Source: Gottfriedia acidiceleris (GTDB taxonomy: Bacteria; Bacillota; Bacilli; Bacillales; Bacillaceae_G). Taken from it: a stretch of DNA of 64,000 bases. The position numbers were made by a program, and so were the translations under genes. The first letter of the stretch is position 1. The number at the start of each line of letters is the position of its first letter. Below the pieces are notes generated by a model, which worked only from the letters and a program-made list of their open reading frames with translations, searched no databases and had not been told where the DNA came from. Positions 45,108-54,293 of this stretch are shown one piece after another. Location of the stretch: the NCBI RefSeq assembly GCF_023115465.1, contig NZ_CP096034.1:310001-374000 (forward strand), written 5' to 3'.

Positions 45108-46412
45108 ATGAACAGCAGCTTTTTTGAAAAAAAATTCTTACCGATCGCTTCGAAAATAGGTAATCAAAGACACTTACTTGCTTTGCGTGACGGTATTATG
45201 TTTGCGATGCCACTAATGATCATTGGTTCATTTTTCATTATCGTAGCTTGGTTAGAAGCGGATTGGTATCAAAACTTCATGTCAAAAGTATTTGGCGAAA
45301 ATTGGAATGCTTTTGGAGATATCGTTTATAACGGTTCAATGGGGATTATCGCATTAGTTGCAGTATTTGGTGTAGCGTATTCCTTAGCAAGTAGTTATAA
45401 GGTCGATAAAAAGAATATTGATGGGGTTCCAGCTGGGGTATTAGCATTAGCAAGTTATTTAATCGTTAATATTATGAGCACTTTTAAAGATGGTAAGGAA
45501 ACAGTATCTGCATGGTCGCCTGATCTTTTTGGTGCACAATACTTGTTTGTTGGATTAATCATTGCAATTATTACTGCTGAAATTTATCGTTACTTCTTAC
45601 AAAAGAAGATCATCATCACTTTACCAGATACTGTGCCGCCAACAGTTTCACGTTCATTTACGGCTCTTATTCCTGGCTTTGTGATTATCCTTTTCTTCTT
45701 ACTAGTTCGATACGGATTTAGTCATACTGGTTGGGGAGATTTTGCAACGTTTGTTCATAAAGTTGTGACACAGCCATTTACGATTTTAGGTTCAACTTAT
45801 ATTGGTACACTTGTTGCATGTCTAATGGAACACCTTCTATGGAGTTTTGGTATCCACGGTTCATCAATCATCACGTCTGTTATGGAACCAATTTGGATTA
45901 CAAATGCAGATGCAAACTTAGAAGCACTTAAAGCAGGTAAAACGTTACCACATATCATTACGTATACATTTTATGAGAATGGAATTTGGATGGGTGGTTC
46001 TGGTGCTACTTTACCAGTTGCAATCTATATGACATTTTTAGCGAAGTCAAAACTTCTTAAGAAGGTAGGACGTCTAGCAATCGGGCCATCTATCTTTAAC
46101 GTTAATGAGCCAATTATGTTTGGTGTTCCGATTGTTTTAAATCCATTTTTAATGATTCCTTATATTCTAGCTCCAGTAGCAGTATTAACAGTAACGTACT
46201 TTGGGACAGCAATGGGAATTTTCCCACATACAACTGGAACAATCATCCCGTGGACAACACCATATTTCATAAGTGGTTATCTAATGACGGGTGGTAAGAT
46301 TATGGGTGTAGTCATGCAATTGGTAGCTTTTGCAGTGGCTTCGATCATTTGGTTCCCATTCATTCGAATTTGGGATAAGAAAAACTTAGAAATGGAGAAA
46401 GCTAGTAAATAA
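45108..46412 (+). CDS. PTS lactose/cellobiose-family IIC component
   Basis: A 434-residue membrane permease that carries and helps phosphorylate an incoming oligosaccharide. The N-terminus HLLALRDGIMFAMPLMIIGSFFIIV is the hallmark of the CelB/LicC group. Several hydrophobic helices follow, with the HGSSIITSVMEPIW loop and the INVNEPI-like FNVNEPIMFGVPIVLNP substrate-site segment. The partners IIB and IIA are two and three genes downstream. Preference for beta-glucosides, chitobiose or another disaccharide cannot be read from sequence. Confidence 0.92.
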   Translation: MNSSFFEKKFLPIASKIGNQRHLLALRDGIMFAMPLMIIGSFFIIVAWLEADWYQNFMSKVFGENWNAFGDIVYNGSMGIIALVAVFGVAYSLASSYKVDKKNIDGVPAGVLALASYLIVNIMSTFKDGKETVSAWSPDLFGAQYLFVGLIIAIITAEIYRYFLQKKIIITLPDTVPPTVSRSFTALIPGFVIILFFLLVRYGFSHTGWGDFATFVHKVVTQPFTILGSTYIGTLVACLMEHLLWSFGIHGSSIITSVMEPIWITNADANLEALKAGKTLPHIITYTFYENGIWMGGSGATLPVAIYMTFLAKSKLLKKVGRLAIGPSIFNVNEPIMFGVPIVLNPFLMIPYILAPVAVLTVTYFGTAMGIFPHTTGTIIPWTTPYFISGYLMTGGKIMGVVMQLVAFAVASIIWFPFIRIWDKKNLEMEKASK

Positions 46413-46463
46413 TTCTCGCGTGCAAATAGATGGATAATTGATTAGAAGAAGGGACTTAAACTT

Positions 46464-46979
46464 ATGGAAAATCGACAAAAAATAATAACTTCGTTTCGAT
46501 TAAAAAGAATCGGTGCCTTTGCCATTGATGCAATAATTGTTTCAATCATCTTGTCAATTGTGTATCGAATCACTGGATTTCCAAATTTTCCAGGAGTTCT
46601 AGCAAATATGATTGAGCTTCAAAAATCAACTGCTAGTCAAGATGCAGCTGTAAAGGTAATGGCTCTTTTTAATGAAGCATTTCTCCAATCGCTTATAATC
46701 TATTTTTGTTATGACGTCTTAACAACCTTATTGTTAAGAGGATCAACAATTGGAAAGAAGATCTTTCGATTGAAATTAACACGCATTAATAATAAAAAGG
46801 GAATACTTCCTTATGTATTACTAGTGATTGTTAGAAGTTTCTTTAAATTTTTGACGATGTTTATATTTCAAGGTCTTCCGTTCTTTTTATCCGTTATTAG
46901 TATGTTTGCAAATAAAAAATCATTAGCTGTTCACGATCGAATCGGTCGATTTGTCGTTATAAATAAGAATGAAATCTAA
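46464..46979 (+). CDS. RDD-family membrane protein
   Basis: A 171-residue protein with an Arg-Asp type first helix (RLKRIGAFAIDAIIVSIILSI), a central helix near FLQSLIIYFCYDVLTTLLL, and the GSTIGKKIFRLKLTR motif after it. RDD proteins are often linked to ion or compatible-solute exchange, but most are uncharacterised. Its place between the IIC and IIB genes of one PTS is unusual. Spacing of 51 and 30 nt on the two sides, on the same strand, indicates co-transcription. Confidence 0.85.
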   Translation: MENRQKIITSFRLKRIGAFAIDAIIVSIILSIVYRITGFPNFPGVLANMIELQKSTASQDAAVKVMALFNEAFLQSLIIYFCYDVLTTLLLRGSTIGKKIFRLKLTRINNKKGILPYVLLVIVRSFFKFLTMFIFQGLPFFLSVISMFANKKSLAVHDRIGRFVVINKNEI

Positions 46980-47009
46980 ATAATCTTACTAAAGAAAGAG
47001 GAAATCATC

Positions 47010-47318
47010 ATGAATATCTTACTTTGCTGTGCTGCAGGCATGTCAACAAGTCTAATCGTTTCTAAAATGGAAAAAGTTGCTGAATCAAAAGGGATTTCAG
47101 CACGAATTTGGGCAGTTTCTGAATCAGTTGTTCGCTCAGAAATCGATGAAGCTAATGTGTTATTGTTAGGTCCACAAGTACGTTTCCTTTTAGAAGAAAT
47201 GGAAGAAATATGTGAAGAGAAAAACATTCCAGTTGAAGTAATTAATATGATGAATTACGGCATGTGTGATGGTGAAGCGATCCTAGAGCAAGCTATCAAT
47301 TTAATTGAAAATAAGTAG
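47010..47318 (+). CDS. PTS lactose/cellobiose-family IIB component
   Basis: A 102-residue cytoplasmic phosphocarrier. The active Cys7 sits in LLCCAAGMSTS, followed by the typical phosphate-binding loop. It passes phosphate from IIA to the sugar bound by IIC. It is preceded by a good ribosome-binding site (AAGAGG). A 140-nt gap separates it from the IIA gene. Confidence 0.93.
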   Translation: MNILLCCAAGMSTSLIVSKMEKVAESKGISARIWAVSESVVRSEIDEANVLLLGPQVRFLLEEMEEICEEKNIPVEVINMMNYGMCDGEAILEQAINLIENK

Positions 47319-47401
47319 TAATTTGTTTAGAAATGACTTTTCTGATCTTTACTCAAGAAAAATACGATGAATACCTTAAAGGTTTATAACTTTGAAAATT
47401 A

Positions 47402-47417
47402 ATAACCGTGGGGTTAT
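47402..47417 (+). other. Small hairpin in the IIB-IIA gap
   Basis: ATAACC (47402-47407) pairs with GGTTAT (47412-47417), loop GTGG, then a run of A. It is weak as a terminator. The rest of this 140-nt gap shows nothing else clear apart from the strong AGAGAGGAGG of the IIA gene. Confidence 0.4.
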
Positions 47418-47458
47418 GACGATAAAAAAATTTATTAATCAAGAGAGGAGGTCAGTTT

Positions 47459-47770
47459 ATGGTAAAAAATGAAACGGAAATTTTCACACTGATTCTTCAT
47501 GGTGGAAATGGTCGAAGTGCTGCAATGGAAGCGATTCAAGCAGCAAAAAAACAAGACTTTGATTTGGCTCGTAAGAAATTGAAAGAATCAGGTGATGCTT
47601 TAAATGAGGCACACCATATTCAAACAACGCTTATTCAATCAGAGATCGGTGGCACTCCAACGGAGATTTCACTTTTAATGATTCATGCTCAAGATCACTT
47701 AATGAATGCAATGACTGTAAAAGACTTGGCAAAAGAGTTCGTTGACATGTATGAAAGGGGCCTAAAGTAA
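47459..47770 (+). CDS. PTS lactose/cellobiose-family IIA component
   Basis: A 103-residue all-helical phosphocarrier of the LacF/ChbA type. The phosphorylated His is expected to be His76 in [13 protein letters not shown], with His80 alongside, matching HGQDHLM of lactococcal IIA. The Asp/Glu-rich helix with [15 protein letters not shown] is typical. The stop overlaps the start of the GH4 gene in TAATG. Confidence 0.94.
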   Translation: MVKNETEIFTLILHGGNGRSAAMEAIQAAKKQDFDLARKKLKESGDALNEAHHIQTTLIQSEIGGTPTEISLLMIHAQDHLMNAMTVKDLAKEFVDMYERGLK

Positions 47771-49086
47771 TGTCAAAGAAATTTAAAATCGTTACAATAG
47801 GTGGGGGCTCAAGTTATACGCCAGAATTGGTTGAGGGAATTATTAAGCGCTATGAACAAATCCCAGTAACTGAGCTGTGGCTTGTTGATGTAGAAGCTGG
47901 ACGCGAAAAATTAGAAACAGTTGGTGCACTAGCAAAGCGTATGGTCAAAAAAGCTGGAGTACCAATGGAAATTCATCTTTCGTTTGATCGTCGTGAGGCC
48001 TTAAAAGATGCTGATTTTGTTACAACACAGCTTCGTGTTGGACAACTAGCTGCACGTGCACTTGATGAAAGAATTCCACTTAAACATGGGGTAATCGGAC
48101 AAGAAACAAATGGTGCAGGTGGACTGTTTAAAGCTTTACGTACAATTCCTGTTATTTTGGATATTTGTAACGAAGTTGAGGAGCTATGTCCAGATGCTTG
48201 GATTCTTAACTTTACAAACCCTGCGGGTATGGTTACAGAAGCAGCATTAAGATATTCAAATATTAAGAGATTCATTGGTCTTTGCAATATACCGATCGGA
48301 ATGGAAATGGGTGTTGCAAAACTATTAAACGTAGATCACTCACGTGTACGTATTGATTTTGCAGGTCTAAATCATATGGTATATGGAACAGAGGTTTATT
48401 TAGACGGAGTTAGTGTAAAAGAGCAAGTACTTGAAATGATTATGGATCCTGCTAATGCTAGTTTTGTAAAAAATATAGATGCTGAAGAATGGGCACCTGA
48501 ATTCCTAAAAGCAATCAATGTCATTCCTTGTTCTTATCACCATTACTATTACAAAACATCTGAAATGCTTGAAAGAGCATTAAAAGATTTTGAATCAAAT
48601 GAAACGCGTGCAGAAGTCGTACAAAAAATTGAAGCTTCTCTTTTTGAAAAATATAAAGATGAAACGCTAGATATAAAACCACCTGAGCTAGAAAAACGTG
48701 GTGGAGCTTACTATTCTGATGCGGCTTGTCGTTTAATTTCATCTATTTATAATGATACGAGAGATATCCAACCATTAAACACGATAAACAAGGGAGCTAT
48801 CTCAGGCTTACCATATGACGGTGCAGTAGAAGTTAGCTGTGTCATTACAAAAGATGGTCCAATTCCACTGACAATCGGGGAATTACCAGTTCCAGTTCGA
48901 GGATTAATTCAAACGATTAAATCTTTCGAACAAACAGCAATTGAGGCTGCTGTAGAAGGAAGTCGAGAAAAAGCAATTCTTGCATTGACGATTAATCCGC
49001 TTGTAGCAAATGATAAAGTAGCGGTAGCGATCGTTGACGAAATGCTAGAAGCTCATAAAGAATATTTACCAAGGTTTTTTAAATAA
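47770..49086 (+). CDS. 6-phospho-beta-glucosidase-like enzyme (glycoside hydrolase family 4)
   Basis: A 438-residue NAD- and Mn-dependent hydrolase that splits the phosphorylated disaccharide delivered by the PTS, by an oxidation-elimination route. The NAD-binding loop TIGGGSSYTPELVEGI starts the protein. Other family regions are LRVGQLAARALDE, NFTNPAGMVTEA, the metal-binding Cys in FIGLCNIPIGM and His in FAGLNHMVYG. It is the last gene of the PTS operon, equivalent to licH/celF. The glycosidic configuration is inferred from the PTS family. Confidence 0.92.
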   Translation: MSKKFKIVTIGGGSSYTPELVEGIIKRYEQIPVTELWLVDVEAGREKLETVGALAKRMVKKAGVPMEIHLSFDRREALKDADFVTTQLRVGQLAARALDERIPLKHGVIGQETNGAGGLFKALRTIPVILDICNEVEELCPDAWILNFTNPAGMVTEAALRYSNIKRFIGLCNIPIGMEMGVAKLLNVDHSRVRIDFAGLNHMVYGTEVYLDGVSVKEQVLEMIMDPANASFVKNIDAEEWAPEFLKAINVIPCSYHHYYYKTSEMLERALKDFESNETRAEVVQKIEASLFEKYKDETLDIKPPELEKRGGAYYSDAACRLISSIYNDTRDIQPLNTINKGAISGLPYDGAVEVSCVITKDGPIPLTIGELPVPVRGLIQTIKSFEQTAIEAAVEGSREKAILALTINPLVANDKVAVAIVDEMLEAHKEYLPRFFK

Positions 49087-49098
49087 AACGATTGTTTA

Positions 49099-49140
49099 AG
49101 GCAGCGAACCCGATGTGGGTGCTGTCTTTTTTATTTTTTG
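49099..49140 (+). terminator. Terminator of the PTS operon
   Basis: AGGCAGC (49099-49105) pairs with GCTGTCT (49121-49127), with inner ACCC/GGGT pairs, then a long T-rich run. Confidence 0.85.
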
Positions 49141-49713
49141 ACTTATTTAAAGCTATTCGTTAGCCATGGACCATCTTATTGCTTATTTAATTTGGGATTT
49201 CAAACACCTAAATTTACTATAGAAGTCTTACAGTGTTTTTTTTTTTTCTATTTTTAAAAAAATATGAATATTTATCTAGATAAATAAACAATTCTAGAAC
49301 TTTAAGTCTATAAAATACATACTTAAAACGCTAATATAATACAAATTTTTACATATTTTTATCAAAAATACATTAAAATTTTAATAATTTTAAAAATATT
49401 TGGAAATTTATAAAGGAGTTTTGACTCAAAAAAAGAATTACTTAATTTATCTATTATTCCTTAAATACTTTTTAAAAATTATTTAAAAAGTATATGCAAT
49501 AATAGTTTTAATAACGATGAAAGGAGATATTAGGGGGTTATCTGGAATTAAATTTTAGAGGTAATTTGGCATGCTCTTGATTGAGAAATCTTTTCATTGA
49601 TGTGTCGATATTCCTCGAATTGCCGTATTAAAAAACAGGGGAAGTTTTTTAAGAAAGTTTATAAAAATCTATTTTATTTTTTACTTAAAATTTTCATGAG
49701 AGGAACTAAAGAA
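49141..49713. other. Long AT-rich upstream region of the second subtilase gene
   Basis: About 570 nt, extremely AT-rich around 49240-49500, with no credible gene. A short frame fused in front of the protease (from 49597) lacks a ribosome-binding site and signal-peptide character, so the protease is started at 49714. AAAGGAGAT at 49520-49528 and the following AGGGGG look like ribosome-binding sites but no open frame follows. No operator could be identified. Confidence 0.45.
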
Positions 49714-52700
49714 ATGAATAACAAGAAGAACCGTAAAATTACTACATATGCTTTGGCATCTGCTCTTGCTCTTTCTAATTTAGCATTTGTTTCACCAACT
49801 TCAGCTGAATCTTACCGACCAGGTGACTTAGCTTCAAAGTTGGAACAAATTAAACAATCACAAGAATCAAAAGAACTACAAAATAAAAACAAAGTATCTG
49901 AACAAAAAGCAAATTTAAAAGCTTCAGATAAAGTACGTGTCATCGTTGAAGTGGACGGACAGTCACCAATTGAATACGCAACAAAACAAGGTAAATTATT
50001 TAAGGACCTATCTGAAAGCCAAAAATCTAGTCTTTATGCTACTGTAGAAAGCCAACAAAACTCAGTTAAATCTAAGTTACAATCAAAAGGAATCAACATT
50101 AATTATAAGAAACAATTTTCAACTGCATTTAACGGTTTCAGTGGTGTAGTTGAGTTTGGTGATGTAGCAAAAATTGAAGCTACTTCAGGTGTAAAAAATG
50201 TTTATTTAGCAAATGAATATAACCGTCCTACAGCTGAGCCATCTACTCCAGATATGACGAAGAGCCATCAATTTATTCAATCTAAAGAAACTTGGAAAGA
50301 CACTGGATACGACGGTAAAGGGATGGTTATCTCTATTATTGATACAGGGATTGACCCAACACACCGTGACTTTAAATTAACTGATCCCTCAAAAGAAGAC
50401 TTAACAAAAGATTCAGTAGCTCAACTTGTAAAAGATAAAGGATTACCTGGTAAATTCTACACTGATAAGGTTCCTTATGGTTATAACTATTATGACCAAA
50501 ATAGTATTGTAACGGATCTTGGACCTGGTGCTTCAATGCACGGTATGCACGTAGCAGGTATTACGGCTGCTAACGGTGACGAAGCAAACGGTGGTATTAA
50601 AGGGGTTGCACCAGAAGCGCAAGTTCTTGCGATGAAGGTATTCAGTAATGACCCAAGTTATCCATCTACATGGTCTGATATTTATCTTGCAGCGATCGAC
50701 GATTCTATTAAACTAGGAGCAGATGTATTAAACATGAGCCTTGGTTCTGTAGCATCTTCTTATGAGCCAAATAGCGCAGAAGATCTTGCAATTACTCGTG
50801 CAGTTGACAATGGTATTGTGTGTGCTGTTTCTTCTGGTAACTCGAATCATATTGGTTATGGATGGGGAGATCCTCTATCACAAAATCCTGATATCGGTGT
50901 AACTGGTGCTCCAGGTCTTAATAAAGACACAATCTCAGTAGCTGCTTCTGGTAATGAAGCTTATCTTTTTGAACATGCGATCACTGTTGATGGTAATAAT
51001 GATCTTAGCGTTGTTGGTAAGGGAATCGATGCTTGGAAAAGTTTATCTGATAAATTCAGTGGAAATATTCCAGTTGTGAACCTTGGTAAAAAGGCTGATG
51101 GAAGCTACAAATTAGGTTCACCTGATGATTATAACGGTGTAGATGTAAAAGGAAAAATTGTATTAGTAGCACGTGGTTCTTTAACTTTTGCAGATAAAAC
51201 GAAATATGCTGCACAAGCTGGAGCAGTTGGTATTATCGTATGGAATGCAACAAACGGTACTCAATACGCTGACCAAGGCGGATGGGATGTGCCTATTATG
51301 CTTGTTAACTCAAAAGCAGATGGTGAAGCATTATTTAATTCGATTAATGGTTCAGGAACAATTCATGTTAACCAAACAGCTAAAAATGAAAGTCCTGAAA
51401 TGGGTCGTATGACAGGCTTCACTTCATGGGGAGTTACACCTAGCCTTGAGTTAAAGCCAGAAATTACAGCTCCCGGTGGAAATATTTATTCAACTGTTAA
51501 TAACAACCAATATGAAGTAATGAGTGGTACTTCAATGGCAGCTCCACACGTAGCTGGTGGTTCTGCATTAGTACAAGAGTACTTGAAAAATGATAAACGT
51601 TTCAGTTCTTTAAGCTTAAGTCAACGTACTCACTTAGCAAAAGTATTATTAATGAATACTGCAAAAGTTATTAATGACTTAGATGGTCATCCGTTCTCAC
51701 CACGTCGTCAAGGTGCAGGTATGATGCAAATTGAAAACGCTGTTACAACACCAGTTTATTTCTATAGTAAGGCAACAGGTGAAGCAAAATACGAATTAAA
51801 AGATTTCCAATCTAAGCAAGTATCAATGACTTTCACAGCCAAAAATATTTCTGAAAAAGATGCTGAATATAAAGTTGACACAAATGCGCTAACAGATGAA
51901 TTCTATCAAACTGCTAATGTTGATCGTAATGCGCTACAAACAGGTGCATTAGATGGTGCAAAAATAGATGCTCCTGAAACGATTAAAGTTCCTGCAGGTA
52001 AATCTGTTGATTTCACTGTGAAAGTTGATTTAACTAATGCAAAAATTCCAGGATTCGATAAAGCTGGGAAAAAAATCCTAGCAGATCTTCATGACAACAT
52101 ATTCGTAGAAGGTTCTGTAAATCTTATCGGTACAAATGGCAATCCAAATTTAACAGCTCCATACGTAGGCTTCTACGGTAAGTGGGACAGTCTGCCAATC
52201 GTTGATGGATTCAAAGATCTTGGTGAGACTCGTTATTTTGATTTACAACCGTATTTTAAAAAGTATTATAATATTGACGATGCACATGACATGACAACTG
52301 ATGGCGATAGTACATTCTGGGATGCTGCTCCTGGAAAGGATGGAGGGCAGAACTATTACGCGTTTTCACCAAATGGCGATAACAGTGGTGATGATATCAA
52401 TGCACTTCCATCATTCTTAAGAAATGCATCAGAAGTACAATATAACATCCTTGACAAAGGCGGAAAATCTCTTCGCCGTTTAAGTGCTCAATCTGATGTT
52501 ACAAAAAACGCATATGACAATGGTAAAGGCACACCGTTTAAGGATAGTGAGTCAACTATTTGGGATGGTAAAGTAAATGGTGAAGTTATGCCAGACGGTT
52601 TATACTATTACGAGATTAAATCTGTAATTGGCTATGATAATGCAAAGTGGCAGTCTAAAAAGATTCCAGTTTATATTGATACTAAAGCTCCAAGTATTAA

Positions 52701-54081
52701 AGCAACTTATGATCCAGATAAGAAAATTGTATCTTGGGAAGGATCGGATGATGCAACAGGAGTCAAAGTATATGGTATTTTCGTAAATGGTAAACTAGAT
52801 GGAACAACTGATAATACAAAATCTTCTTATGATCTATCTAAAGCTCCTGCTAAAGCTTTAGTAGAAGTAGTTGCTATGGACTATGCAGGTAACGGGGTAG
52901 AAGATATTGCAACAATTGGTGATGTAGAACTTCCATTAGTCTATATAACTGACGGATCCAAAGATGATAGTGGTGAATATATTCCAAACTCACCAGAACC
53001 ATGGGGGGCTTACAGTGATAACACAATTCCTGTTAAAGGTTTCGTAACAGATGATATTGGTATTAAAACAGTTAAGGTTAATGGAAAAGAAGTTCCAGTA
53101 GATTTTGATGCTAAGACTGGACACTACAACTATTCAACAACTGTAACATTTGACCAAGATGGACCGTTCACAGTTCAAGTAGAAGCAACAGACTTTGCTA
53201 ACAAAAACTTCTCAGTTGCGCGTCATATTTATGTTGATACTCACGCAGCGGAAATCAATGTATTAAACGCTCCTACTCGAGTGGATAAAAAGGTAGATCA
53301 AGTTACATTTAAAGTAAACTTAAAAGATAACTACAGCTACTTAAACTTCTTCGTTGGTGAAAACCACGAATTTGAAGTACCATTAAAAAGCCCAGTAGAT
53401 GTTGTAAAACCACTAAACAAAGATTATGAAGTAACTGTACCGTTAAAAGAAGGACAAAATAAAATTACGTTAAGAGCGACTGACCTTGCTGGTAATGAAA
53501 CAGTGAAGGAAGTAGTTATTCATCGCGCAGATGTACCGATTAAAACTGGTTGGGTAGTAGAAAGTGGCAAAAAATACTACTACAATAGCAAAGGTGTTAA
53601 AGTAACTGGATGGGCAACAATCAGTGGTAAAAAATATTATTTCGATAATAACGGAGTAATGAAAACTAGTTGGTTAACTTACAATGGCAAGAAATATTAC
53701 TTCGATAAGTATGGAGTAATGAAAACTAGCTGGTTAGTATTAGGAAATAAACACTATTACTTTGATAAGTACGGAGTAATGAAAACTAGCTGGTTAGTAT
53801 TAGGAAATAAACACTATTACTTTGATAAGTACGGAGTAATGAAAACTAGTTGGTTAGTATTAGGAAATAAACACTATTACTTTGATAAATACGGAGTAAT
53901 GAAAACTGGTTGGTTAGTATTAGGCTCTAAACACTACTACTTCGATCCAAATGGTGTAATGTTTAGTAATGGCTGGAAAAAAATAAATGGTAAATATTAT
54001 TACTTCAACAAATCTGGCATAATGGCTGTGAATACTACAATCGGTAAATATAAAGTAGGTAAAGACGGAGCAAGAAAGTAA
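49714..54081 (+). CDS. Secreted subtilisin-like protease with C-terminal wall-binding repeats
   Basis: 1455 residues from the ATG at 49714, which has GAGAGGA nine nt upstream. The signal peptide ends near VSPTSA (about residue 31). An I9-type propeptide lies around 70-165 (KVRVIVEVDGQSP). The S8 triad is Asp210 (IIDTGID), His276 (HGMHVAG, where most relatives have HGTH) and Ser607 (SGTSMAAPH). A PA domain sits between His and Ser (about 430-560). C5a-type Fn3 and further beta-sandwich domains follow to about 1275. The last 180 residues are eight choline/glucan-binding-type repeats. It is a probable cell-surface protease, homologous to the one at the left edge but with an added anchoring module. 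Terminator follows. Confidence 0.93.
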   Translation: MNNKKNRKITTYALASALALSNLAFVSPTSAESYRPGDLASKLEQIKQSQESKELQNKNKVSEQKANLKASDKVRVIVEVDGQSPIEYATKQGKLFKDLSESQKSSLYATVESQQNSVKSKLQSKGININYKKQFSTAFNGFSGVVEFGDVAKIEATSGVKNVYLANEYNRPTAEPSTPDMTKSHQFIQSKETWKDTGYDGKGMVISIIDTGIDPTHRDFKLTDPSKEDLTKDSVAQLVKDKGLPGKFYTDKVPYGYNYYDQNSIVTDLGPGASMHGMHVAGITAANGDEANGGIKGVAPEAQVLAMKVFSNDPSYPSTWSDIYLAAIDDSIKLGADVLNMSLGSVASSYEPNSAEDLAITRAVDNGIVCAVSSGNSNHIGYGWGDPLSQNPDIGVTGAPGLNKDTISVAASGNEAYLFEHAITVDGNNDLSVVGKGIDAWKSLSDKFSGNIPVVNLGKKADGSYKLGSPDDYNGVDVKGKIVLVARGSLTFADKTKYAAQAGAVGIIVWNATNGTQYADQGGWDVPIMLVNSKADGEALFNSINGSGTIHVNQTAKNESPEMGRMTGFTSWGVTPSLELKPEITAPGGNIYSTVNNNQYEVMSGTSMAAPHVAGGSALVQEYLKNDKRFSSLSLSQRTHLAKVLLMNTAKVINDLDGHPFSPRRQGAGMMQIENAVTTPVYFYSKATGEAKYELKDFQSKQVSMTFTAKNISEKDAEYKVDTNALTDEFYQTANVDRNALQTGALDGAKIDAPETIKVPAGKSVDFTVKVDLTNAKIPGFDKAGKKILADLHDNIFVEGSVNLIGTNGNPNLTAPYVGFYGKWDSLPIVDGFKDLGETRYFDLQPYFKKYYNIDDAHDMTTDGDSTFWDAAPGKDGGQNYYAFSPNGDNSGDDINALPSFLRNASEVQYNILDKGGKSLRRLSAQSDVTKNAYDNGKGTPFKDSESTIWDGKVNGEVMPDGLYYYEIKSVIGYDNAKWQSKKIPVYIDTKAPSIKATYDPDKKIVSWEGSDDATGVKVYGIFVNGKLDGTTDNTKSSYDLSKAPAKALVEVVAMDYAGNGVEDIATIGDVELPLVYITDGSKDDSGEYIPNSPEPWGAYSDNTIPVKGFVTDDIGIKTVKVNGKEVPVDFDAKTGHYNYSTTVTFDQDGPFTVQVEATDFANKNFSVARHIYVDTHAAEINVLNAPTRVDKKVDQVTFKVNLKDNYSYLNFFVGENHEFEVPLKSPVDVVKPLNKDYEVTVPLKEGQNKITLRATDLAGNETVKEVVIHRADVPIKTGWVVESGKKYYYNSKGVKVTGWATISGKKYYFDNNGVMKTSWLTYNGKKYYFDKYGVMKTSWLVLGNKHYYFDKYGVMKTSWLVLGNKHYYFDKYGVMKTSWLVLGNKHYYFDKYGVMKTGWLVLGSKHYYFDPNGVMFSNGWKKINGKYYYFNKSGIMAVNTTIGKYKVGKDGARK
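53551..54032 (+). repeat. Eight 20-residue wall-binding repeats (60-nt units)
   Basis: Eight units of W-x-x-x-x-G-K-x-Y-Y-F-D-x-x-G-V-M-K-T-S type. Units 3 to 6 (about 53671-53910) are nearly identical at the DNA level with an exact 60-nt period, differing at only a few third positions. This is the aromatic choline-binding/glucan-binding repeat pattern. The near identity indicates recent tandem duplication and likely copy-number variation by slippage. Confidence 0.9.
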
Positions 54082-54121
54082 GCTTTTAATTTAATAGTTT
54101 ACTAGAATGCGAAAATATTGG

Positions 54122-54160
54122 GCATGTATTCGATTTAAGATCGGATACATGCTTTTTGTT
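54122..54160 (+). terminator. Terminator after the second subtilase gene
   Basis: GCATGTATTCGAT (54122-54134) pairs with ATCGGATACATGC (54140-54152), one G-T wobble, followed by TTTTTGTTTTG. Confidence 0.88.
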
Positions 54161-54209
54161 TTGAACAGGATTTATTGGAAAATAGGAAAGAAAGGGATAC
54201 TTAAATTAA

Positions 54210-54260
54210 CAAAAAATGCCACAAGGAAAGGAATTTTCCTTGTGGCATTCTTTATTTTTA
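54210..54260. terminator. Bidirectional terminator before the permease gene
   Basis: AATGCCACAAGGAAA (54215-54229) pairs with the arm ending TTGTGGCATT (54249). T-rich tails occur on both strands. It mainly terminates the minus-strand permease gene. Confidence 0.85.
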
Positions 54261-54293
54261 GTGGCTTTTTGTGATAGCCATTCTTTTGCTACT

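Noticed and set aside
49597-49713. Extended N-terminus for the second subtilase starting at 49597
   Set aside because: The extension lacks a ribosome-binding site and would bury the signal peptide. The ATG at 49714 has both the right spacing and a clean signal peptide.
51188-51412. 74-codon plus-strand frame inside the second subtilase gene
   Set aside because: It is a shadow frame within a well-supported coding region, with no ribosome-binding site or recognisable product.
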